64,000 bases of DNA from Oenanthe sinensis (Eukaryota; Streptophyta; Magnoliopsida; Apiales; Apiaceae): contig CM053810.1 of assembly GCA_028671895.1 (NCBI GenBank), positions 59,025,501 to 59,089,500 on the forward strand. The letters run 5' to 3'. The notes below the pieces were generated by a model. It saw only the letters and a list, made by a program, of their open reading frames with translations, searched no databases and had not been told where the DNA came from. Positions within the stretch are counted from its first letter, which is position 1. Each line of letters starts with the position of its first letter. The translations under genes and the position numbers were made by a program. This document shows positions 1 to 8,201 of the stretch, piece by piece.

Positions 1-1
1 C

Positions 2-1000
2 GACAAGACGCTTTTCTACAAGAAATGCAAAGATGATCTAATAATGGTGCAGGTATATGTGGATGACATTATCTTTGGGTCTGCAAATGAGAAGCTGTGT
101 GCTAAGTTCGCTAAGTTAATGCAATCAAGGTATGAAATGAGCATGATGGGAGAGCTGACGTTCTTTCTGGGCATTCAAGTTAGTCAGAAGAAGGACGGGA
201 TATTTATCTGCCAGACCAAGTACATTCATGATCTATTGAAGAAGTATGGTCTCCAAGATGTATCACAAGCAAAGACTCCTATGGCAACAGCCACGAAGCT
301 TGACGAGGACAAAGCGGGTAAACCTGTAGACATCTCAAGCTATCGAGGTATGATCGGCTCACTTTTGTATTTAACTGCTAGCAGACCTGATATTATGTTC
401 TCTACGTGCCTATGTGCAAGGTTCCAAGCGGATCCTAGAGAGTCACATCTCATAGCCGTAAAGCGTATTTTTAGGTATCTCAAGGGAACATCAAATCTTG
501 GGATTTGGTACCCAAGAGATACAGGGTTTAATCTTGTTGGCTATTCAGATTCAGATTACGCAGGTTGTAGAATAGATAGGAAGAGTACTTCAGGAAGCTG
601 TCAGTTCCTTGGAAGAAGGTTGGTGTCTTGGCAAAGCAAGAAACAACACACAGTATCTACCTCGACAGCTGAAGCAGAATATATTGCTGCTGGAAGCTGC
701 GTGGCCCAGATACTGTGGATGAAGAACCAACTCAAGGACTACGGTGTGGAAGTATCTAAGATTCCTATCATGTGTGACAACACAAGTGCTATTGCAATGA
801 CCAACAATCCTGTGGATCACTCAAGGACCAAGCACATTGACATCAGGTATCATTTTATTAGAGAGCATGTAGAAAATGGAACTGTAGAGTTGCATTTTGT
901 GTCTACTGAACGTCAAATAGCAGATATATTCACTAAACCTCTAGACGAATCAACATTTTCTAGATTGGTTGGTGAATTGGGGATGCTTAACACATGTTAG
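2..1000 (+). CDS. pol: Ty1/copia pol polyprotein, C-terminal part (RT end and RNase H)
   Basis: The frame is open from the window edge, so this is a partial coding region and the first ATG at 44 is internal. The reverse transcriptase active-site motif YVDD appears at once, followed by the copia-specific segments YRGMIGSLLYLTASRPDI and VKRIFRYLKGT. RNase H follows, with acidic residues in SDSDYAG, the EAEY motif and CDNTSAI, then KHIDIRYHFIRE and the terminal IADIFTKPLD that ends most plant copia pol proteins. The stop TAG is at 998-1000. The protein copies element RNA into DNA in a virus-like particle. No frameshift or premature stop is seen in this part. The wording is closest to the SIRE lineage as I recall it; that placement is from memory, not alignment. 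Confidence 0.95.
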   Translation, partial: DKTLFYKKCKDDLIMVQVYVDDIIFGSANEKLCAKFAKLMQSRYEMSMMGELTFFLGIQVSQKKDGIFICQTKYIHDLLKKYGLQDVSQAKTPMATATKLDEDKAGKPVDISSYRGMIGSLLYLTASRPDIMFSTCLCARFQADPRESHLIAVKRIFRYLKGTSNLGIWYPRDTGFNLVGYSDSDYAGCRIDRKSTSGSCQFLGRRLVSWQSKKQHTVSTSTAEAEYIAAGSCVAQILWMKNQLKDYGVEVSKIPIMCDNTSAIAMTNNPVDHSRTKHIDIRYHFIREHVENGTVELHFVSTERQIADIFTKPLDESTFSRLVGELGMLNTC

Positions 1001-2307
1001 TTTTGCTACCTATCTGTTATAATTCAGTTTGTGTACATATTATTGTTATTCATGAATATTCATAATTAATAATGTGTACTTAACTTCATAAATGTATGTA
1101 TTACATCTCATAAAGGGAAGTTAGAAAGTTTCATGAAATTAATCTTGTGCTGATCTGTGTATCTACATGATTAATGTCTAATAATGTGATAGGATTTAAT
1201 GCTATACTTAATTTTGTAATGCGTGATTTATTTGCTAAATTCCCTGTCGTTTCAAAATTGTAAGTTTCTAAAATGGTGTGAAAATTTGTGGTGAAATCTT
1301 GTGAATTTTACATATAAATGTTTAATTCACATAATTTCATTAAAAAATTTCTAAGACAAATCTCGATCTGATTCTGGATCGAGATCGAGATCGAGAACGA
1401 CTTGTGAAAACTGCTTAAAACTGTCAAGGTACATCTCGATCTATCCACATCGAGATCGACATCGAGATCGACATCGAGATGTAGATCGAGATGTGGATCG
1501 AGATCGACATCGAGATCGACATCGAAATGTAGATCGAGATGCGGATCGAGATCGACATCGAGATCGACATCTAGATGAGGATCGAGATGCGGATCTCGAG
1601 ATCGAGATGTGACTTGTCTTTTCAGTTACTTCTTTTTAGGCGTGCAAGTATATATTATAGCATTAAAAAGGCTGTTCATTATTTACATTAACTTTCTTTC
1701 TCTCTTTCAAAAGCTTAAGCTCTTCAAATACACACGTGTATACATACATTACCAGAGTTCTTTTCCCTGCCATTACATCAAGTTTTCTTGTGATTTTCTT
1801 AAACAAAAATCACTAACTGTTACTTAAAAGCATCAATAACTAAAACGAAACTCTGCTAAAATTTTGTTTAAAACTGTTGAACTTCTTGTGTTGTTTTTCA
1901 CGTCATTACTGTTCTTGCAAATAGTTCTTTAGTTTTTCTTTTCATTCGAGTGAGTTTGGTTTTTGTTTCGTGCTTTCTTATTGTGTTCTTGAGCTAAATA
2001 GTTGTGAGTACTACTGTTTAATCCTTAAAGTGCAACTTCACCGCCGTGTTTGTGGTTTTCTGGAAAAATAATTTATTTTGTAACGGTTGTTCACTTTAAT
2101 TTTCGAAAACTCAACTGTCAATCATTAGTGGGGAGTTAAGTGGTCATTAGTGGGGAAGTTAATTTATTTTAATTTGTGTCACTAATTACGTAGGGTAATT
2201 AGTGGGGTTCGTGTACGTTTTATTTTGTTTAAATTTAGAACTTGTTCTCTAAAAATTCCATTGCAAAACCATTTCAGAACATTTCTTTTCTCAAACACAA
2301 ATTTAAA
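1001..2307 (+). other. Spacer between pol and the extra reading frame
   Basis: About 1.3 kb without a convincing gene. It is AT-rich except for the GATCGA-rich array near 1370-1610. The stretch 1850-2300 resembles a leader: T-rich, few ATGs, ending in AAAATGG at the start of the long frame. No clear splice acceptor or internal promoter could be fixed, so how the downstream frame is expressed is unknown. Confidence 0.6.
1373..1610. repeat. GATCGA-rich imperfect tandem array in the retrotransposon spacer
   Basis: Repeated ATCGAGATCGACATCGAG-type units made of the hexamer GATCGA and variants (GATGTA, GATGCG, GACATC). The array is imperfect but dense over about 240 bases in an otherwise AT-rich spacer. 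A related but more regular array lies in the LTR of the same element at 7541-7717. Confidence 0.85.
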
Positions 2308-5300
2308 ATGGCAAACCCAAATTTCACAATTCCCAAGACCAACTTGGTTAATCTCTCTGCTGATCGAGCAACTGGTAGATTTATTCACTATCAGTTCTGG
2401 ATTGAATCCCTCAACAACACATCAATCATAAGTCATGCCTTAACCGCCTCTCCCATCCTGAATGTCGAAGCTCTTCAAGCTGCTTACTCAACACTAGAGA
2501 TTCAGGGTGGAAAAGCAAATCCAACAGGCCTATCCTTTACTATTGGTGGTGCCAAATATGAAGTCAGTCTGCAGAAGTTCAATGAGATTCTTGGGCTTCC
2601 TACAGAAGATTATGCTCCGGAACCCACTATGGAGGATATGTTGCAATTATTCACGGAGATAGGTTGTCGCCCTCCCACGGGTCCTATCAAGGTAACAAAG
2701 GTTAACACCGGTATGCTACCAGCTGAGTGGGATTATGTAGTTCAGGCCATTCAGCGTTGCATGTTCCCAAAGGACAAAGACTACAGGCCAATGAACAACA
2801 GCTGCCGGGTAATACTATATGGAGTGGTAAACAACAGAAGAGTGAATGTGGGCAAACATCTGTTGATTCAGTTGCTTGAGAGGTGGGCATTGGAAAAGAA
2901 TGCATCTAGGAATCCGGAAGATGGTCCAGTCAAATGCTGGATGCCAAGATTTCTTCAGATGGTTCTGGATGACGTCCTTTTAGAGGATCACAGAAGAGTA
3001 TTTCAAGGCTCTGAAAGGATGGCATGTTTTGATATGACTCTAAAGAATATCTCCACCATGGAAACCCAGCAAAAGTCAAGACTTTTTGAGTTGCGCCTGA
3101 CTCCGTACTTCCAGGATCTACAAGATGAGTATGCTCGGAGGCATGCTTCTCAGTTTACTGCAGTAGAAGCTGAGAGTAGCGGTAACGAAGCTGAAGGTGG
3201 AGATCAAGTGCCTAGAAATTTGGAAGAAGCAGGTATAGATGTTGACATGGCCGAGGCAAATGTTGCAGAAGCTGGAGCTGACAAGGATGACGATCTTCTG
3301 AGTCAGGTACCTATTCTTGCTGATCTTGATCAATCATCAATTCAACCTATTTTCTACAGCCGTGGGCCTGAAAACCCCCAGGCTCTATCCCAGGCTGCAA
3401 GCCCTTCTGTTCATAAACGTTCAGTCAGCCCTAAAACTGGTGATAAAAGGAAGGCAAGCTTATCTGAGTCGAGTGATTCGAGTGGAGGGAGTGTAGGAGT
3501 TGAGAGAGTAGTCACTTCAGCAGCTCTGCCACCTCCAAAAAAGCAAAAGGTGGATTCAAACCCAGTGGCAACTGCACAAACTGTTAAGGCTAGTTCACCT
3601 CTCACAGCCACCACACCTCACGCTGGTGGCTCTCCTCTCCAAAACATTTCAACACATTCGCACTCGCCTAGGCATGTTGGTGAGAGTCAAGGAGGGGGTC
3701 CAACTCAACAGCCAATAGGAGCTGGCCCTACCTCCCCTGAGTTGTCCGCTCAGGGCTCTTTGAGCAATTTCTCGGAAGGGGAATGGCAAACTGAGACTAG
3801 CACTTCTGATACTAGTATCTCAGGAAGTTTTAATGAGGAAGAGTCTGTCGAATCCAGTACGGATGACGCTTCCTCATCTAAATCAGAAAACAAGTTGCTT
3901 GCAGAGCAACGACATCTGGTGACTGGTGGGTCTACGCCTCCAGAACAGCCCAGCGAACCAGAAAAGGTTCTAAGTGAACAAGGGGATGACATGGTCATAA
4001 CGCCATCTCCTATCGTAGACACAGCGCTTAAAGGCTCGGTCTCACTGACCGATATCGCCGACCAACTCACCGCTAGTCCCCAGCGATTAGTGGATGAGGC
4101 TCTAGTACTGTTAGGCTCTAAACACGAGGGAGAGACAGGGAGAGTAGATCCCTTCTTTTTAGGGATCTTGAGTGAAACAGAACCCGGTGAGAGTAAACAG
4201 TTTAACCCAAGCCATACACCGTCCCCCAAATTGCAGGATTTAGTGAAGAAAGTGGAGGCTTTGGAGGCTGGAGTTGCTGGTGTTACTGTTGTCGTCTCTT
4301 CTCACTCTGGAAGATTGGAGGTTGGAGCTCAGTTCATGGAGAACCTCATTGCCGTCCAAAATCAAATGATTGACAAGATAAACAATCTCGGATTGGCACA
4401 GGTGGAGGTTGGGAGGTCAGTAGATGATGTCACTCATGGCATGTCTCAGGTTTGGACGAAGCTGAATGAACTCCTTGATGCTGTCTTTGGCCGTAACAGG
4501 GCTGGACCTGGTCCTTCAACCGGTAGTGGTGGTGACGATAATAATGATGATGATGCTCCTGATGAGGATAACACACCTAAAGGGGAGAAGGAGGATCAGG
4601 GTCTGAAAAAGCTCACTAGTAAGGGTCCGGTGAGCGAGTCATCAAACAAATCTGGTAAAAAGGTGGAGGAGGCTCAACCGGCTCTTAAGGACAAAGGCAA
4701 GCAGAAGATGGTAGTTGAAGAAGAAGCTGAGAAAGAAACACCTCTCGTCGATGCATTTATGGGAGACTTTATTGAAGATTCTGATGAGGATGAGATGGAT
4801 GTAGAAGCCTTAGTGGCAAGGAGGTCGAGACTCGAGCAACGGGCAAGAGAGTGGGAACAAGAAAGAGGTCTAAATCCTGGCGGATCTGGCGCAGGGGATG
4901 CAGGAGACCACTCGGTTGCTGACGAGCATGTCCCAGAAGAAGAAGTTGATGAAGCGGAGCTGCAAGGAGAGATTTTCAGGGAAGCCAGAGAAAGAGTAAA
5001 TGAAGAAGTACTACAAGGGATAGTTGAAAAGGAACTAATGGCAAAGGAGAAGAGAGCGGCTCAGAAAACTCAGCATGAGTATGAAATGAAAAAGATCAAA
5101 GATCCTAAGGTCCAGGCTGACATAAGGAGGGAAGGTCCCGAGTGGGACAAGGCTAGAGAAGCCTTAGCTGGACCAAGAGCCTATGCTCATGACTCAGAAA
5201 GATTGAGCTTTCTTCTTCATAAGCTAGAAAATCTAAACCCTGGGTTGCTGAATTATCTAAATTGCATAAGACAGGGATGCACCTCCGTACAAGTCATATT

Positions 5301-6429
5301 CAAGGAGAAGGCATGGAATCTGATGATCACTTGGACACCCATAACAAAAATCGGGCCGTGTATGGTCGATGAAGCTTTCTTCCAAGAAAGGGGTGCAAGT
5401 GAACTGGTAGAATTCGCTTACAAGGTAGACACCTCTGTCAAGACTGGAGTGCTGTTTAAGGAGAAATTGTTGAAGATGGCTGAAGACAGAGGGGTTGACA
5501 TCATTCTAAATCCCTACCAGATCAGATATGTCCATGACAAGGTCTTGAGGATCGTAAATCTGCATGACTCGAAACTAACTCCGAGCGGAAATGTACTGAA
5601 GGCAGTTGCAAAGCTAGTCCTCTCTAAGGGTTTTCTAACAAAGGAAAAGAAGCTGGTGGCTAAGGACTTGGAGAAGCTGATAAGAAGGCAAGATGCTAGA
5701 TACAAGTTGCCTGAAGCTTCACTACCAGTGGTTAAGAAGGAACCTGAAGACTATGCATTCGAGCAGCAAGACGAGGCAATAAGAGAGCATGTGCAAAGAT
5801 ACGGAGATCCAAGAATAGACATTCCAGAAGAAGGGGAAATAAGGAAGGAAGCTAGTGCAGTGGTTAGTGCAAATGTCAAGTTTGTCAAGAGCAAAGCTGA
5901 GAATGAGAATGATCTGCTGATCTATACAGATAAGTATCAAGTGGAAACCGTCATTGAAATCAAGTACGACATCTTTGCAGAACACAGTCATGAAACACTG
6001 TGTATCATAAAGGAATTGATCGATGAGATGGATGATGTTGACGAGTTTGATCAGGATTATCTAAGGGTCACGTTTGATAACTTCTGTAAGAGAAGACAAC
6101 AGCTTGATATTCAGAGGCTACAGCAATGCACCACCGCTATTGTCATTGGATACCCTAAGCAGCTGGTTATAAGGAAGAAAGGGGAAAAGGGGTACCCTGA
6201 TAAAGTCACGAAGCTGAGGTTTGAAGACATTCCCACGAAGCTTACCACTCGCAGCATGGTTGAAAGGTGGTTGAGGTTGTTTCGGAATTACAAGATCAGA
6301 AATCATGTGGAAGCAGAAGGACTTAATCTTCTCAAGAAAAGAATGGATGAAGTCTACAACCCTGAGTTCATGAAGAAAGAAAAAGCAGCCAAGAAGAAAG
6401 CTCGTGAGGAAGAGGAGCGCAAGAAATAA
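2308..6429 (+). CDS. Extra reading frame of SIRE-like element, 1,373 aa, env-position protein of unknown function
   Basis: A single open frame between pol and the 3' LTR, where SIRE elements carry a so-called envelope-like gene. I chose ATG 2308 (AAAATGG) over the in-frame ATG at 2242 because of its better context and the MANPNF start. Residues 1-230 contain YEVSLQKFNEILGLP and a following helical region that resemble the 'putative plant transposon protein' domain known from plant retroelements. Residues 300-640 are Ser/Pro/Glu-rich with a nuclear-signal-like PPPKKQKV near 407. A probable coiled coil lies near 640-730, acidic runs near 745 and 815, and a long charged C-terminal region ends in a Lys/Arg/Glu tail. 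I see no signal peptide and no convincing membrane segment, so a true envelope function is doubtful. No stop or shift interrupts it. Confidence 0.85.
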   Translation: MANPNFTIPKTNLVNLSADRATGRFIHYQFWIESLNNTSIISHALTASPILNVEALQAAYSTLEIQGGKANPTGLSFTIGGAKYEVSLQKFNEILGLPTEDYAPEPTMEDMLQLFTEIGCRPPTGPIKVTKVNTGMLPAEWDYVVQAIQRCMFPKDKDYRPMNNSCRVILYGVVNNRRVNVGKHLLIQLLERWALEKNASRNPEDGPVKCWMPRFLQMVLDDVLLEDHRRVFQGSERMACFDMTLKNISTMETQQKSRLFELRLTPYFQDLQDEYARRHASQFTAVEAESSGNEAEGGDQVPRNLEEAGIDVDMAEANVAEAGADKDDDLLSQVPILADLDQSSIQPIFYSRGPENPQALSQAASPSVHKRSVSPKTGDKRKASLSESSDSSGGSVGVERVVTSAALPPPKKQKVDSNPVATAQTVKASSPLTATTPHAGGSPLQNISTHSHSPRHVGESQGGGPTQQPIGAGPTSPELSAQGSLSNFSEGEWQTETSTSDTSISGSFNEEESVESSTDDASSSKSENKLLAEQRHLVTGGSTPPEQPSEPEKVLSEQGDDMVITPSPIVDTALKGSVSLTDIADQLTASPQRLVDEALVLLGSKHEGETGRVDPFFLGILSETEPGESKQFNPSHTPSPKLQDLVKKVEALEAGVAGVTVVVSSHSGRLEVGAQFMENLIAVQNQMIDKINNLGLAQVEVGRSVDDVTHGMSQVWTKLNELLDAVFGRNRAGPGPSTGSGGDDNNDDDAPDEDNTPKGEKEDQGLKKLTSKGPVSESSNKSGKKVEEAQPALKDKGKQKMVVEEEAEKETPLVDAFMGDFIEDSDEDEMDVEALVARRSRLEQRAREWEQERGLNPGGSGAGDAGDHSVADEHVPEEEVDEAELQGEIFREARERVNEEVLQGIVEKELMAKEKRAAQKTQHEYEMKKIKDPKVQADIRREGPEWDKAREALAGPRAYAHDSERLSFLLHKLENLNPGLLNYLNCIRQGCTSVQVIFKEKAWNLMITWTPITKIGPCMVDEAFFQERGASELVEFAYKVDTSVKTGVLFKEKLLKMAEDRGVDIILNPYQIRYVHDKVLRIVNLHDSKLTPSGNVLKAVAKLVLSKGFLTKEKKLVAKDLEKLIRRQDARYKLPEASLPVVKKEPEDYAFEQQDEAIREHVQRYGDPRIDIPEEGEIRKEASAVVSANVKFVKSKAENENDLLIYTDKYQVETVIEIKYDIFAEHSHETLCIIKELIDEMDDVDEFDQDYLRVTFDNFCKRRQQLDIQRLQQCTTAIVIGYPKQLVIRKKGEKGYPDKVTKLRFEDIPTKLTTRSMVERWLRLFRNYKIRNHVEAEGLNLLKKRMDEVYNPEFMKKEKAAKKKAREEEERKK

Positions 6430-6901
6430 AAGTTTTAATGTATTATGCTTGTAATGTTTCTTTGCGTTGTAATTTGTTTTCTTGTTTTCCTGCATTGTAA
6501 AAATATTATCTGTTTTCTTGTGTAGTGTAAGGTAGAAGTTAGTTAGCTAAGTGTCTTGAAACTGGTTTATATTAGGCATCAATTATTTCGCGAAGTTCGG
6601 CGGTGGTAATACTGCTAAAAGGACTTCAGAAGGATAATTGAAGATTGAGTGGACCGTGCTCTTAAAGTACTTAGAGAAAATCTCTAGAAGAGCATGAAGC
6701 CATTTAATCGAGCCAACAGGTGTCCAATTTTGGCACTTGAAGTATCAGTAATAGACATGAAGTTAATTAATCAAGCCAAGCATTATGTAAGTTGACATGA
6801 TCCTTTATGAATGTTATTTTATCTTTTTCAGTCCCTGTTTAGTTGAGTTATCCTCATTGTGAATTTGGTTGTCATTGTTAGACAATCAAATAGGGGGAGA
6901 T
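6430..6901 (+). other. 3' untranslated internal region with polypurine tract
   Basis: Non-coding stretch from the end of the long frame to the LTR. The polypurine tract is AAATAGGGGGAGA at 6888-6900, directly before the LTR. This GGGGGAGA followed by TTG junction is standard for plant copia elements and primes plus-strand DNA synthesis. Confidence 0.85.
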
Positions 6902-7540
6902 TGAAAGGCATAGGTGTACTAACTTGTAACACTTAATTATTTTGTAACTCAACTAAGTAAAAGATAAAACAACAGCAAAACAAGAGGAACTGAAGAAGCA
7001 CATGAAATCAATCAACTGAAGAAATGGTAATGATACTTGGTAACTACAAGTAACTAATTTGGTTAATCAAGGATGCATAAGTGAGAAGAAGTTCAATCTG
7101 AGTATTGCTCATGCCCTAACTTATCTAATGGAGAATCAAATTAATGTCAAAGAAGTATCAAGAAGACCAAAGTGATTTCATGTAATGTATATCAACATCT
7201 GGATAATGCAAAGGTTAATCAACAAATGAGAACTGACATTCAGAAGCAAGAACCCCTACAAGACTAGTCACTTATGAACCAGACCATTGCATCAAGTGTC
7301 AGGACATTGGAGGCAAGTTCATGTCAGTAATAGAAGATCTCATTTGAATTGAGTGAGGAAAAGAATTTGAAGAAGCTAGGGAAACTTGCTCATAAAGGTT
7401 AATCCTCAATTAGTCACTAAAGAAGGTCAACATTGGATGTGTGCATATTTGCTAAGGCAAATGTCGATCCACAGCAGATCGAGATGCGGGTCGAGATTTA
7501 TAATTGAAGTAAAACATTGCAAAGGCAAATCTCGATCCAC

Positions 7541-7717
7541 GGTAGATCGAGATCGAGATTCTACCAGATCGAGATCGAGATCTTCACAGATCGAGATCGA
7601 GATTCTCCCAGATCGAGATCGAGATCTTCACAGATCGAGATCGAGATTCTCCCAGATCGAGATCGAGATCTTCATAGATCGAGATCAAGATTCTCTCAGA
7701 TCGAGATCGAGATGGGT
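7541..7717. repeat. 22-bp tandem array in the LTR, alternating units
   Basis: About eight units of 22 bases, each beginning with CAGATCGAGATCGAGAT or a close variant, followed by an alternating TCTTCA or TCTCC-type ending, giving a 44-base higher-order period. It lies upstream of the LTR TATA box, in U3, where it could act as an enhancer; that role is inference. Confidence 0.88.
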
Positions 7718-7882
7718 CCAGGCGAAGATCGAGATGCGGGTAGATATGTAACATTTAATGTTCAAGGGACAAGTGGCTTATTGTGAACGGTTGATCCAGA
7801 GTTTTTGGGAAAGTACTTTTTGTTGTCGAAGTCCTGATTGGGCCACGTACACAAAAAGGACAAGATCAAGACTATATGACAT

Positions 7883-7889
7883 TATAAAA
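7883..7889 (+). promoter_or_regulatory. LTR TATA box
   Basis: TATAAAA preceded by ATGACAT and followed by a GC-containing stretch, about 320 bases before the LTR end. It is the best candidate for the U3 promoter. Transcription would start about 30 bases downstream. Confidence 0.6.
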
Positions 7890-8201
7890 GCAGCACTTTG
7901 TTTTTATTAGAAAATAGACTTTCATCATCTCTATAATTCAACGATATTTTTAAGAGAGAGCATTTACTGTAAAACAAAAAGTGAGAGAGAGGATCAGTTG
8001 AATCTAGCTTTAATTGTTGTATTTATTGTTCAACTGATCATAATGCTTTTATGAATGTTGTAGCAAATTCATCAATGAATATAATGATATATTCTTGAAA
8101 TTCTGTGTCATCATTTATTACCTGCATATTGTTTATTCTCTCATTATTTTTAAACAGTTGTATTCACCCCCCCCCCCCTCTACAACACTTTGGACCTAAC
8201 A

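Larger units (their letters stand above)
1..8201 (+). mobile_element. SIRE-like Ty1/copia LTR retrotransposon, 3' portion
   Basis: This is the 3' part of a large LTR retrotransposon; the 5' LTR, gag, protease, integrase and the start of reverse transcriptase lie left of the window. In order it shows the end of pol (RT and RNase H), a 1.3-kb spacer, a long extra reading frame, a polypurine tract and one LTR. The pol wording and the presence of a reading frame between pol and the 3' LTR fit the SIRE/Maximus lineage of Ty1/copia. The target-site duplication cannot be tested because the left end is missing; the five bases after the LTR are CAATA. Pol and the extra frame are both open, which suggests a fairly young insertion. 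Confidence 0.88.
6902..8201 (+). repeat. 3' long terminal repeat of the SIRE-like element
   Basis: Starts with TG right after the polypurine tract and ends in CTAACA at 8201, about 1,300 bases. The final part, with a C-run and TACAACACTTTGGACC, resembles the 3' end of other plant copia LTRs, where the next bases in a 5' LTR would be the initiator-Met tRNA primer site. It carries a TATA box at 7883 and a GATCGA-rich array at 7541-7717. The exact ends are inferred from TG/CA and the polypurine tract because the other LTR is outside the window. Confidence 0.82.

Noticed and set aside
2242..2307. Earlier in-frame ATG at 2242 as the start of the long retroelement frame
   Set aside because: ATG 2308 has a much better context (AAAATGG), and the 22 extra residues look like translated leader.
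7386..7751. Open frames with Arg/Ser/Asp-rich repeats in the LTR
   Set aside because: They are the translation of the GATCGA array in several frames. Such a simple repeat gives open frames by itself, and the LTR is not coding.
8167..8178. Poly-C tract as a special LTR signal
   Set aside because: C-rich ends of copia LTRs are usual (CCCCCTCTA type); the length here is probably slippage or sequencing error.
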